DNA of 27,080 nucleotides, taken from contig CAAEKQ010000121.1 of the NCBI GenBank assembly GCA_900756575.1, positions 1-27,080 on the forward strand, given 5' to 3'. Below are positions 1 through 7,361 of the stretch, piece after piece; positions within the stretch are counted from its first letter, which is position 1, and each line of letters begins with the position of its first letter. Source of the DNA: an uncultured Oscillospiraceae bacterium. GTDB taxonomy: Bacteria; Bacillota; Clostridia; Oscillospirales; Oscillospiraceae. The notes beneath the pieces are model-generated. The model made no database searches and had not been told where the DNA came from. It saw only the letters and a program-made list of their open reading frames with translations. Made by a program: the position numbers and the translations under genes.

Positions 1-166
1 AATCGAGAAAGCTGCACCCCGAAAAGCTGGAGCTTTTGATCTCGATGGAGCCCAGGGAGAGATCCTGTGCATCCTCCTCAATGACCATCAGGTCGTGGAG
101 ATCATAGACCTCCTCCCAGGCGTCCTCTAATAGCTCACGTAGCGGAAGGTTTTGATTTTGCTGCAT
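1..166 (-). CDS. Probable pentapeptide-repeat protein, N-terminal part (cut by window edge)
   Basis: This is an open frame of about 55 codons running off the left edge, too short to judge fully. The start is one of two consecutive ATG codons (164-166 or 167-169). A GGAGG lies 6 nt before the inner ATG and only 3 nt before the outer one, so I chose the inner. The visible protein begins with an acidic helical stretch (ELLEDAWEEVYDLHDLMVIE) and then turns into a serine-rich segment ending SSFSG-CSFLD, which fits the five-residue period of pentapeptide repeats. It overlaps the 3' end of the exonuclease/DUF188 gene by 32 bp in another frame, so translation is probably coupled. Family assignment rests on only about two repeats and is tentative; the frame being coding is better supported by the ribosome binding site and codon use. 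Confidence 0.5.
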   Translation of the reverse strand, partial: MQQNQNLPLRELLEDAWEEVYDLHDLMVIEEDAQDLSLGSIEIKSSSFSGCSFLD

Positions 167-1529
167 CATAGGCCTCCGAAATCATCTGGTCAAAGGCGGA
201 AAGAAACGCATCGTTCTGCTCAGTGGTACGGTGGGCGGGGCCTTTTACTCTGGCACCGGCCCGGCGGAGCTTGGCACTTTCTGCCCGCTGGGCCAGAAGC
301 GTGTCGATGTTGTCCACGGTGTAGCGCATTCCGTTCTGGTCAATGATCCGGGCACCCTTAGTCAGGCACATGGCGGCCAGACCGTAATCCTGGGTAATCA
401 CCAGATCCCCGGGGGCGATGCGGCCCACCAGAGCAAAGTCCGCGCTGTCGGCACCCTGATCCACCACGATGGTCTCGGCCCCACGGCGGGAGAACTGATG
501 GGCGGTATCGCAGACCAAAAAGCTCTCCACATGGCGGCGGGACGTGACCTTCAGCGCCAGATTCACCACCGGGCAGCCGTCCGCGTCGATATACAGCTTA
601 AACGGGGCAAACCGGGGCTTCCGCGGCTTGGATGCCTTCTCCACGGCTTTCTTGTAAACGGCCTGATGGGCTTCGTCCAGGGGATAGACCACCCGGCTGG
701 CCCGCATACTGTCATCCCGGTTGCTCTTAAAGCTCACCCGCATGAGGAAACCCCCGTGCTCCGGGCATTGGGAAGTCCAGACCATCCGCCCGGACTCCGG
801 AAAAATGGGAGTGGTGTTCTCCGTGACCTTGCCGCAGTAGGGACACTTGACCTCGATGATCCGAGGATCGGCGATCATGGCCTCAAAGCTCTCAAACCGG
901 GTGTAGTTGGAATAGCGCAGGCAGTCGAGAAACGCCTGATCGCCGTCGCCCTCAAAGTGGACGAGATAATCGGGGTATTCCCGGATGCCCCGGGGAATGT
1001 CCAGATGCTCGGCTACGGCGGCGGTGTAGGCTGCGTCGTTCAGACCGTCGTGATAGCTGTCGGATACCTCCAGCTGGAAGAAATCCACTGCATAGCTCAG
1101 GCCACGTACCAGATTGCCCGGGTCGAACTGCTGGTTGAACATGATCTGGAGATTATAGTAGTTCCGGGTAAAGTCCGGAGAGAGGTGGTAAAAGCTCAGG
1201 TTCTGCCGGAGAATGGGGATATCGTTAAAGCCCCAGGTGAGCAGAATGGGATCCTCGCCGCAGAACTCCTGAAAGCGCTCCATGGCGTCCTGAAAGCGTT
1301 CGCCTTTTTTCACATCCTGCTTGGTGATGCCGGTGAGCTTGGAGATTCGGGGGGAGAGAACCTTATACTGCTGGAGACAGCAGGTGGCCTTGAACTGCGC
1401 CCCGTCCTCCAGCCGAACGGCGCCGATCTGGATGATCTCGAAGGGCAGCAAGGTGCAAAGGCGGATGGCAAGGGGGGAATCCATGGAAAGGGGCTGATTC
1501 CACTCCATGTCCAGTACGATCATTGACAA
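135..1529 (-). CDS. Fused DEDDh 3'-5' exonuclease / zinc ribbon / DUF188 (YaiI-YqxD) protein
   Basis: This 464-residue protein has three parts. Residues 1-175 form a DnaQ-like DEDDh exonuclease: D7 and E9 (LDMEWNQ), D103 (WGFND), and H160 with D165 (YHDGLND) give all five active-site residues. Residues about 229-258 hold a CPYC and CPEH pair, likely a zinc ribbon. Residues about 309-455 match the UPF0178/DUF188 family (YIDADGCP at 313-320, ITQDYGLA at 378-385), a PIN-like fold of unknown activity. DUF188 proteins are normally free-standing and about 150 residues long, so the fusion is notable. It follows ygiQ on the same strand after 64 bp, so co-transcription is likely. Translation probably begins at TTG (1527-1529) behind an AAGAGTG; an in-frame ATG at 1521-1523 is the alternative. 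Substrate is unknown; RNA or DNA 3' ends are likely for the first domain. Confidence 0.85.
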   Translation of the reverse strand: MSMIVLDMEWNQPLSMDSPLAIRLCTLLPFEIIQIGAVRLEDGAQFKATCCLQQYKVLSPRISKLTGITKQDVKKGERFQDAMERFQEFCGEDPILLTWGFNDIPILRQNLSFYHLSPDFTRNYYNLQIMFNQQFDPGNLVRGLSYAVDFFQLEVSDSYHDGLNDAAYTAAVAEHLDIPRGIREYPDYLVHFEGDGDQAFLDCLRYSNYTRFESFEAMIADPRIIEVKCPYCGKVTENTTPIFPESGRMVWTSQCPEHGGFLMRVSFKSNRDDSMRASRVVYPLDEAHQAVYKKAVEKASKPRKPRFAPFKLYIDADGCPVVNLALKVTSRRHVESFLVCDTAHQFSRRGAETIVVDQGADSADFALVGRIAPGDLVITQDYGLAAMCLTKGARIIDQNGMRYTVDNIDTLLAQRAESAKLRRAGARVKGPAHRTTEQNDAFLSAFDQMISEAYDAAKSKPSAT

Positions 1530-1593
1530 ACTGTTTCACTCTTTTCTTTTGGGGTAAATCTATCTGTGGTTTCAAATTAGCGATATGGTTCGC

Positions 1594-3531
1594 TTATTTC
1601 TTAGGCCGCTGCGGTTTTCTGTTTTTCTGCTGAGACGGTCTGGAACCGGGCTGCGGCTTCTTTGCGCCGAAACGGTGATTGCCGCCGCCAGATTTTTGAC
1701 TGTTAGGCGTTCCACCGCCGGGCTTTCCATTGCCGGATTTTCTCGGGCGAATCAGACACTGGGGCTCATAGCCGATCAAATCCTCCCGTCCGGCCTTGAT
1801 GAGCGCCTCATGCACCAGCTCGTAATTTTTGGGATTCCGGTATTGGATCAGCGCCCGCTGCATGGCCTTCTCGTGAGGATTGGTGGCCACATACACCGGC
1901 TCCATGGTTCTGGGGTCGAGGCCCGTATAATACATCACCGTGGAGATGGTGGAGGGGGTGGGGTAGAAGTCCGACACCTGCTCGGGATTGAGGTGGTGAG
2001 CATGGAGATATTCCGCCAGCGCCACGGCCTCGGTCAAGGTAGAGCCCGGGTGGGAGGACATGAGATAGGGCACCACAAACTGCCGCATCCCCATTTGCTT
2101 GTTCAGCTGCTCATATTTTGCGGTAAAGCGCTCATAGACCGCGTTCTGGGGCTTACCCATGAGCTTCAGTACCGAGTCGCAGATGTGCTCCGGCGCAACC
2201 TTCAGCTGACCGGAGATATGATATTTCACCAGCTCTCGGAAGAAGCTGTCGTCCTTGTCGGCCAGCAGATAGTCAAACCGAATGCCGCTTCGGACAAAGA
2301 CCTTTTTCACCCCGGGCAGGGCACGAAGCTCCTGAAGCAGGGAGAGATAGTCGCTGTGGTCTGCAATGAGATTCTTGCAGGGCGTGGGGAACAGGCACTG
2401 CTTGGTGGGACATACGCCCTTGGTCTTCTGCTTTTCACAGGCAGGCTGACGGAAGTTGGCGGTGGGGCCGCCCACATCGTGGATGTAACCCTTGAATTCC
2501 GGGTCTGCGGTGAGCATTTTTGCCTCTTTGAGAATGGACGCATGGCTGCGGGATTGAATAATCCGCCCCTGATGGAACGTCAGCGCACAGAAGCTGCATC
2601 CGCCGAAGCAGCCCCGGCAGCTGGACAGGCTGAATTTGACCTCTTTAATGGCGTCGATGCCGCCGTCCTTTTCGTACATGGGGTGATAGGTGCGCATATA
2701 GGGGAGGTCATAGGTGTCGTCCATCTCCTGGGTGGTCAAAGGCTCCTGCGGGGGATTCTGCACCACATAGGTCTTCTCATCATATGGCTCCACCAGTGTT
2801 TTTGCCACATAGGGATCGGTGTTGCAATACTGGGTATAGAAGCTCTGGGCATAGACCCGCTTGTCGGCGGTGAGCTCGGAGTAGGAGGGGAGCATCATAT
2901 AGTCATAGACGCTGGAAAGATCCCGGGCTTTATAGACAGAACCCCGGATAAACGTCAAATCAGACACGGAAAGTCCGCTGTCCAGCGCTTCTGCCACCTC
3001 TACAATGCTTCTCTCGCCCATACCGTAGAGCAGCAGATCCGCCTGGGAATCCAGCAGCAGGGAGCGCTTCAATTTGTCCGACCAGTAGTCATAGTGGGCC
3101 AGACGGCGCAGGGAGGCTTCGATGCCGCCGACAATAATGGGAATGTGCTGGTAGCTTCGGCGGATGAGATTGCAGTAGACGGTGGTGGCATAGTCCGGGC
3201 GCAGGCCCATTTTGCCCCCGGGGGAGAAATAGTCATAGCTTCGGCGGCGCTTTGCTACGGTATAGTGGTTCACCATGGGGTCCATATTGCCGCCCATCAC
3301 CAGAAAGCCTAGACGCGGGGTGCCCAGAACCTTGATGCTGTCCGGGTCCTTCCAGTCGGGCTGGGGAATGATGCCGACCTTAAAGCCGTGGGCTTCCAAT
3401 ATGCGGCTGATGATGGCATGGCCAAAGGTGGGATGATCCACGTAGGCATCGCCGATGACATAGACAAAATCGCATTGATCCCAACCCCGGGCATCCATAT
3501 CGGCCCGGGAGACCGGGAGAAAGCCCTCCAT
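1594..3531 (-). CDS. ygiQ: YgiQ family radical SAM protein
   Basis: This 645-residue protein belongs to the UPF0313/YgiQ group. The N-terminal region (about 1-290) starts FLPVSRADM and carries the family signature around YVDHPTFGHAIISRIL. The radical SAM cluster motif CFGGCSFC lies at 308-315, with C308, C312 and C315 as the [4Fe-4S] ligands. The last 50 or so residues are rich in Lys, Pro, Gly, Ser and Gln, and are probably disordered and basic, as in many members. The reaction catalysed by this family is not established. The ATG follows an AGAAAGGGG about 9 nt upstream. The gene has its own promoter (3574-3602) divergent from glmS and heads a minus-strand unit with the exonuclease/DUF188 gene. 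The family call is secure; the function is not known. Confidence 0.93.
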   Translation of the reverse strand: MEGFLPVSRADMDARGWDQCDFVYVIGDAYVDHPTFGHAIISRILEAHGFKVGIIPQPDWKDPDSIKVLGTPRLGFLVMGGNMDPMVNHYTVAKRRRSYDYFSPGGKMGLRPDYATTVYCNLIRRSYQHIPIIVGGIEASLRRLAHYDYWSDKLKRSLLLDSQADLLLYGMGERSIVEVAEALDSGLSVSDLTFIRGSVYKARDLSSVYDYMMLPSYSELTADKRVYAQSFYTQYCNTDPYVAKTLVEPYDEKTYVVQNPPQEPLTTQEMDDTYDLPYMRTYHPMYEKDGGIDAIKEVKFSLSSCRGCFGGCSFCALTFHQGRIIQSRSHASILKEAKMLTADPEFKGYIHDVGGPTANFRQPACEKQKTKGVCPTKQCLFPTPCKNLIADHSDYLSLLQELRALPGVKKVFVRSGIRFDYLLADKDDSFFRELVKYHISGQLKVAPEHICDSVLKLMGKPQNAVYERFTAKYEQLNKQMGMRQFVVPYLMSSHPGSTLTEAVALAEYLHAHHLNPEQVSDFYPTPSTISTVMYYTGLDPRTMEPVYVATNPHEKAMQRALIQYRNPKNYELVHEALIKAGREDLIGYEPQCLIRPRKSGNGKPGGGTPNSQKSGGGNHRFGAKKPQPGSRPSQQKNRKPQRPKK

Positions 3532-3573
3532 ACGTTCGCGCCCCTTTCTAATGATTTTGCACTCAACCTTTAT

Positions 3574-3602
3574 ACTATATCAGATTGGGGAAGAAATGTC
3601 CA
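3574..3602 (-). promoter_or_regulatory. Promoter of ygiQ unit
   Basis: Read on the minus strand, TGGACA (3597-3602) and TATAGT (3574-3579) are separated by exactly 17 bp. Each hexamer differs from consensus at one position. The start site would fall about 35 nt before the ygiQ ATG. Confidence 0.7.
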
Positions 3603-3655
3603 TGCGGAAACGGAAAAACACAGAAGATGGTTTGTCATAATTCGGAGGATATGGG

Positions 3656-3684
3656 TTGATTTTTTCACAGAAATAGGATATAAT
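3656..3684 (+). promoter_or_regulatory. Promoter of glmS
   Basis: TTGATT (3656-3661) and a perfect TATAAT (3679-3684) are separated by 17 bp. The predicted start near 3691 leaves a leader of roughly 93 nt before the glmS ATG. Confidence 0.75.
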
Positions 3685-3720
3685 CATAAGATATTATGTC
3701 TATTAGTGTATATTCATATA

Positions 3721-3772
3721 GATTGGGCCTTGTGATAGCCCGCAATCCGCGGCGAGGATGCCGCAGAAGGAG
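3721..3772 (+). promoter_or_regulatory. Structured glmS leader: two hairpins before the ribosome binding site
   Basis: Hairpin 1 pairs GATTGGGC (3721-3728) with GCCC (3738-3741) plus AATC (3744-3747), with a 2-nt bulge. Hairpin 2 pairs GCGGC (3749-3753) with GCCGC (3760-3764) around the loop GAGGAT. The ribosome binding site AGAAGGAG (3765-3772) abuts hairpin 2 and is followed by seven T and AATT before the ATG. The leader is too short for a glmS ribozyme and lacks its AGCGCC core. I do not recognise it as a known riboswitch. Confidence 0.45.
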
Positions 3773-3783
3773 TTTTTTTAATT

Positions 3784-5628
3784 ATGTGTGGTATTGTTGG
3801 ATTTGCTGGCCATACCCCTGCGGCCCCCGTGCTGCTGGATGGCCTTGGTAAGCTGGAATATAGAGGTTATGATTCGACCGGTATCTGCACCTGTGCAGAC
3901 GGCGAGATGCATATTGCTAAAAAACAGGGGCGGCTGTCGAACCTGATGGATGCAACCCATAACGGCGCAGATGTGCCCGGCAGTATTGGGATTGGTCATA
4001 CCCGCTGGGCAACCCATGGCGCCCCGTCGGATGTCAATGCCCATCCCCATCTCAGCAGCGACGGAAGGGTTGCGCTGATTCACAACGGCATTGTGGAAAA
4101 CTATCTGGACATCAAGGCCATGCTCCTGAAGGAGGGCTATACCTTCCAGTCCGAGACGGATTCCGAGGTGGCCTGTAACCTGATCGCCTACTGCCTGAAA
4201 ACCCGCGGCGGCTCGCTGCTGGATGCCATGCAGGCGGCGCTGGATCAGATCGAGGGCAGCTATGCCTTCGTGGCCCTGTGCCAGGACGATCCCAACACCA
4301 TTGTAGCGGCCAAAAAATCCAGTCCCATGATCTTTGGCTATGGTGACGGCTGCAACTTTGTGGCGTCCGATGTCACCGCTGTGCTCCGGTATACCCGTGA
4401 GGTAGTGTATCTGAGCGACGGTGACCTGGTGGAAATGACCGCCGATTCCGTCCATTTCTATGACCGCCAGGGGAATGAACTGGAGAAGACCCCCGAGCAC
4501 ATTGATTGGGAGCTCTCCGCCGCCGAGAAGAATGGCTATGACCATTTTATGATTAAGGAAATCCACGAGCAGCCCAAGGCTCTTGCCAATACCATTTCCC
4601 CCAGAATCCGGGACGGAAGAATTGTGCTGGATGATATTACCCTGGATCGGGATTACATCAAAAAGCTCTCCCGGGTGTATGTGGTGGCCTGCGGCAGCGC
4701 CTATTATGTGGGCTGCGTGGGCAAGTATGTGATGGAGAAGCTGTGCCGGATTCCCGTGGAGCCTATGCTGGCTTCCGAGTTCCGCTACTGCGATCCCCTG
4801 TGCGACGAAAATACCCTGGTGCTGATTATCTCTCAGTCTGGTGAGACCGCCGATACCCTGGCCGCTCTCCGGGAGGCAAAGCGCCGTGGGGCTAGAACCA
4901 TGGCCATTGTCAATGTGGTGGGCTCCTCCATCTCCAAAGAGGCGGACGATGTAATCTACACCTGGGCCGGCCCGGAAATTGCCGTGGCAACCACCAAGGC
5001 GTATTCCACCCAGCTGGCCATTGTGGATATTCTCGCATTGTATATGGCCCAGGCTCTGGGCACCATTTCCGATGAGGAATATAGCCGTCTGCTGCTGGCC
5101 CTGCAAAAGCTGCCGGAGCAGATTGAGGAGATTCTCCAGCCCGAGCAGATTGATATCATCCGGGATTATGCAGAGATGTTTTGCCACGCCGAGGACGCCT
5201 ATTTCATTGGCCGTCATGTGGACAACGCCACTTGCCTGGAGGGCAGCCTGAAGCTCAAGGAGATTGCCTACATCCACGCCGAGGCCTATGCTGCCGGTGA
5301 GCTGAAGCACGGCCCCATCTCCCTGATTGAGGAGGGGACGATGGTGGTTGCAGTTGCTACCAACGGGCAGTTGTTTGATAAGACCATGAGCAACGTCAAG
5401 GAGACCAAGGCCCGCGGCGCAATGGTGCTGGGTATCACGGTTCCGGATTACGCCCAGCGAATGGCGGAAACGGTGGACTGCCAGTTCCTGGTGCCGAAAA
5501 CCGATCCCATTTTGCAGCCCAGCCTGTCTGTGGTGCCGCTCCAGCTGCTGTCCTATTATGTGTCGCTGCTCCGTGGGTGCGATATTGATAAGCCCCGGAA
5601 CCTTGCAAAGTCTGTTACAGTGGAATAA
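3784..5628 (+). CDS. glmS: Glutamine-fructose-6-phosphate aminotransferase (isomerizing)
   Basis: GlmS makes glucosamine-6-phosphate from fructose-6-phosphate and glutamine, the first step towards UDP-GlcNAc for peptidoglycan. The 614-residue protein starts MCGIVGFAG, so Cys2 is the N-terminal nucleophile after Met removal. The class II glutaminase domain covers about 1-240 (YRGYDS at 26-31, GHTRWATHG at 71-79, HNGIVENY at 100-107). Two SIS sugar-isomerase domains follow, with SQSGETADT at 350-358 and the ELKHGP segment around H509. The C-terminus DKPRNLAKSVTVE carries the conserved lysine of the family. Length and ends are typical and nothing is missing. The ATG is the only sensible start because Cys2 must be next; AAGGAG lies 11 nt upstream, a slightly long spacing. 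The gene is monocistronic between its promoter and a terminator. Confidence 0.98.
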   Translation: MCGIVGFAGHTPAAPVLLDGLGKLEYRGYDSTGICTCADGEMHIAKKQGRLSNLMDATHNGADVPGSIGIGHTRWATHGAPSDVNAHPHLSSDGRVALIHNGIVENYLDIKAMLLKEGYTFQSETDSEVACNLIAYCLKTRGGSLLDAMQAALDQIEGSYAFVALCQDDPNTIVAAKKSSPMIFGYGDGCNFVASDVTAVLRYTREVVYLSDGDLVEMTADSVHFYDRQGNELEKTPEHIDWELSAAEKNGYDHFMIKEIHEQPKALANTISPRIRDGRIVLDDITLDRDYIKKLSRVYVVACGSAYYVGCVGKYVMEKLCRIPVEPMLASEFRYCDPLCDENTLVLIISQSGETADTLAALREAKRRGARTMAIVNVVGSSISKEADDVIYTWAGPEIAVATTKAYSTQLAIVDILALYMAQALGTISDEEYSRLLLALQKLPEQIEEILQPEQIDIIRDYAEMFCHAEDAYFIGRHVDNATCLEGSLKLKEIAYIHAEAYAAGELKHGPISLIEEGTMVVAVATNGQLFDKTMSNVKETKARGAMVLGITVPDYAQRMAETVDCQFLVPKTDPILQPSLSVVPLQLLSYYVSLLRGCDIDKPRNLAKSVTVE

Positions 5629-5633
5629 AAATG

Positions 5634-5665
5634 GAGTGGGGGCGGATGATTCCGTCCCCACTTTT
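5634..5665 (+). terminator. Terminator after glmS
   Basis: An 11-bp stem (5636-5646 with 5651-5661, one G-U pair) encloses the loop TGAT and is followed by only four T. The stem is strong and the T tract short, so some readthrough into the nitroreductase gene is possible; no separate promoter is obvious there. Confidence 0.6.
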
Positions 5666-5682
5666 GGAAAGGAAGTATTGTC

Positions 5683-6216
5683 ATGGAAGCGATGGAAAAT
5701 ATCTTGACCCGTCGAAGCGTTCGGGTTTATGAAGATCAGCCGGTGAGCCGGGAAACGCTGGATACCGTCCTTGCGGCGGCGCAGATGGCCCCCACCTGGA
5801 AGAACACCCAGACCCCCGGCTATATTGTGATTGCCACCCCGGAGAAAAAAGCGGAGCTGATGGAGGCGCTGCCCGCTTACAATGCACGGAATGTTTCCAC
5901 CGCGCCGGTGGTGGTGGTAATGACCACGAAGAAAAAGCGCTGCGCCTATGAGCGGGACGGCAGCTTTACCACCAAGAAAGAGGACCGCTGGGAGATGTTC
6001 GATGCGGGCATTGCCTGCCAGACCCTTTGCCTGGCTGCATGGGCCAAGGGACTCGGCACCTGCATCATGGGCATTTATGATGAGGACAAGGTTCCGGCAT
6101 TGCTGGAGGTGCCTGAGGATCAGTATGTGACCGCCATTGTGTCCATGGGCTATCCTGCGGAGACCCCTAAGGCGCCCAAGCGGAAGCCGCTGGAGGAGAA
6201 GGTTCAGTATGTTTAA
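5683..6216 (+). CDS. Nitroreductase family flavoprotein
   Basis: This 177-residue protein belongs to the NAD(P)H-dependent, FMN-binding nitroreductase superfamily. It opens with the FMN-phosphate binding signature RRSVRVYEDQPVS (about 10-22), continues with AAQMAPTWKNTQTP (32-45), and has the late GLGTCIMGIYDEDKV segment that contacts FMN. At 177 residues it is the short form of the family. The natural substrate cannot be told from sequence; members reduce quinones, nitroaromatics or similar acceptors. AAAGGAAG lies 7 nt before the ATG. Its 3' end overlaps the DUF2461 gene by 8 bp, so the two are translationally coupled. Family certain, specific role unknown. Confidence 0.93.
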   Translation: MEAMENILTRRSVRVYEDQPVSRETLDTVLAAAQMAPTWKNTQTPGYIVIATPEKKAELMEALPAYNARNVSTAPVVVVMTTKKKRCAYERDGSFTTKKEDRWEMFDAGIACQTLCLAAWAKGLGTCIMGIYDEDKVPALLEVPEDQYVTAIVSMGYPAETPKAPKRKPLEEKVQYV

Positions 6217-6868
6217 TGGATTTACCCCGGCCGCCATTGATTTCCTTTGGGGCATTCGGTTCAACAACAATCGGGACTGGTTCCAGGCGCATAAGGCGGA
6301 ATATCAGCGGGATCTCTATCAGCCCATGCTGGCGCTGGCGGATGCGGTCCGGGAGAAGTTCCAGATCGAGGGCACGGTGCTGAAAACCTCCAGAATCTAT
6401 CGGGATGTGCGCTATTCCGGCGGCATTCCCTATAAGGAGCACCTATGGTTCTGCATTCGGCAGGACAATGTGTTCTGGAGCGAGCATCCGTCCATGTATT
6501 TTCAGATCGAGCCGGAGGGCGGCAGCTTCGGATTTATCCACTATGCCCCCAAGGCGGCACTGATGAACCTCCATCGGAAAAAGCTGCTGGAAAAGCCGGA
6601 AGCGTTCCTTTCCATTGTGGAGCAGCTGGAGAAGGACGGACGATTTACGGATCAGTCCACCCGGTATAAGCGTCCCAAGCCCGGCGGAACTCCGGAGCTG
6701 GAGCATTGGTATCAACTGAAAAACTGCTTCTTCCAGCAGGAGATCCCGGTGGGGGAGGAGCTATATGATCCCAATTTGCCGGAAGTGCTGGCAAATGGGT
6801 TCCGGACGCTGGAGCCTATATATGACTACTTCCGGGGGCTGGAGTTTGAGTTGGCGCGGGAAGAATAA
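6209..6868 (+). CDS. DUF2461 family protein
   Basis: This 219-residue protein matches the DUF2461 (TIGR02453) family of unknown function. Family features seen are the N-terminal FNNNRDWFQAHKAEY (about 18-32), the central SRIYRDVRYSGGIPYKEH, and the WSEHPSMYFQIEPEG segment. The frame is open upstream to 6137, but the ATG at 6209 has GGAGGAGAAGG ending 6 nt before it and gives the family's usual start, so I use it. It overlaps the nitroreductase stop by 8 bp. A hairpin terminator follows 12 bp after the stop. No catalytic residues are established for the family, and I assign no function. Confidence 0.88.
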   Translation: MFNGFTPAAIDFLWGIRFNNNRDWFQAHKAEYQRDLYQPMLALADAVREKFQIEGTVLKTSRIYRDVRYSGGIPYKEHLWFCIRQDNVFWSEHPSMYFQIEPEGGSFGFIHYAPKAALMNLHRKKLLEKPEAFLSIVEQLEKDGRFTDQSTRYKRPKPGGTPELEHWYQLKNCFFQQEIPVGEELYDPNLPEVLANGFRTLEPIYDYFRGLEFELAREE

Positions 6869-6880
6869 ACGCATCAAAAT

Positions 6881-6913
6881 AAGGGGACGTTACCGCAGTT
6901 GGTAACGCCCCTT
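6881..6913. terminator. Bidirectional hairpin terminator
   Basis: GGGG-A-CGTTACC (6883-6894) pairs with GGTAACG-CCCC (6901-6911) around GCAGTT, with one bulged A. On the plus strand it is followed by a short T run, and on the minus strand by TTATTTT. It can close the DUF2461 gene on plus and the GNAT-like remnant on minus. Confidence 0.7.
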
Positions 6914-6916
6914 TCG

Positions 6917-7045
6917 TTATATCTGAATACTATAAATATCGACGGTGGAATGATCCTCTTCCACAGATCGGCTTGTTTCACAAGTAAATCCGTTTTTGGT
7001 CAGCACCTTTTGCGAAGGAAGAATGACCGGGTTGGCGTCACCTCG
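6917..7045 (-). pseudogene. Remnant resembling the C-terminal end of a GNAT acetyltransferase
   Basis: Reading the minus strand, a frame of about 43 codons ends at TAA (6917-6919) just before a terminator. Its translation contains GDANPVILPSQKVLTKNGF followed by an acidic tail ending in IYSIQI. The N-x-P...SQKVL-x-KNGF pattern is the typical motif near the end of GNAT acetyltransferases, where the acetyl-CoA domain closes. No start codon with a ribosome binding site and no N-terminal two-thirds exist; the frame runs upstream into the terminator of tRNA-Ser(GCU). I infer a decayed gene whose 5' part was lost, possibly during a rearrangement at the tRNA genes. The match rests on a short motif, so chance is not excluded. 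Confidence 0.45.
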
Positions 7046-7046
7046 C

Positions 7047-7081
7047 AAAAAAAGAACAGCGTCTTGGTATACAAGACGCTG
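7047..7081 (-). terminator. Terminator of the tRNA-Ser transcript
   Basis: A perfect 10-bp stem (CAGCGTCTTG with CAAGACGCTG, 7057-7066 and 7072-7081) with a 5-nt loop is followed on the minus strand by TTCTTTTTTT. It lies 6 bp after the CCA of tRNA-Ser(GCU). Confidence 0.92.
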
Positions 7082-7086
7082 CATGA

Positions 7087-7177
7087 TGGCGCGGAAGGAG
7101 GGATTTGAACCCTCGCGCCGGTTTCCCGGCCTACTCCCTTAGCAGGGGAGCCCCTTCGGCCTCTTGGGTACTTCCGC
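7087..7177 (-). tRNA. tRNA-Ser (anticodon GCU)
   Basis: The acceptor stem pairs GCGGAAG (5' end, 7171-7177) with CTTCCGC (7091-7097). The anticodon stem-loop reads CTCCC-CTGCTAA-GGGAG, giving anticodon GCU for AGC/AGU codons. A long variable arm typical of tRNA-Ser follows, then the T loop GGTTCAAATCC. The discriminator is G, and CCA is encoded (7087-7089). It lies 21 bp downstream of tRNA-Ser(UGA) and shares its promoter and terminator. Confidence 0.97.
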
Positions 7178-7198
7178 ATACCAATATGAAGGAGAAAG

Positions 7199-7289
7199 TG
7201 GCGGAGAGAGTGGGATTCGAACCCACGGTCCCATCGCTGGGATCACCGGTTTTCAAGACCGGCTCCTTAAACCGCTCGGACATCTCTCC
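7199..7289 (-). tRNA. tRNA-Ser (anticodon UGA)
   Basis: GGAGAGA (7283-7289) pairs with TCTCTCC (7203-7209) to form the acceptor stem. The anticodon stem-loop CCGGT-CTTGAAA-ACCGG gives anticodon UGA for UCA-type serine codons. The long variable arm (GATCCCAGCGATGGGACC) is diagnostic for class II tRNA. The T loop is GGTTCGAATCC, the discriminator G, and CCA is encoded (7199-7201). Confidence 0.97.
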
Positions 7290-7303
7290 GAATCGACTGA
7301 ATT

Positions 7304-7332
7304 ATATTATCAGATATCCGGCGTTTTGTCAA
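7304..7332 (-). promoter_or_regulatory. Promoter of the tRNA-Ser pair
   Basis: On the minus strand a perfect TTGACA (7327-7332) is followed after 17 bp by TAATAT (7304-7309), which has a TG-A extension just upstream. The first tRNA begins about 15 nt downstream of the -10. Stable-RNA genes often have such near-consensus promoters. Confidence 0.85.
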
Positions 7333-7361
7333 GGGGAAATGCCGGAATGGCTGCAAATTTG

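Noticed and set aside
231..1526. Plus-strand frame of 431 codons opposite the exonuclease/DUF188 gene
   Set aside because: Antisense shadow with His/Gly-rich composition; the minus strand encodes complete catalytic motifs. The similar plus-strand frame at 1585-3312 opposite ygiQ is rejected for the same reason.
3685..3783. glmS ribozyme
   Set aside because: The leader is too short and the conserved cleavage-core sequence is absent.
3778..6270. Long open frame of 830 codons on the minus strand opposite glmS and the nitroreductase gene
   Set aside because: It is the antisense shadow of clearly identified genes. Its translation is rich in His, Gly and Gln with no recognisable domain and has no ribosome binding site.
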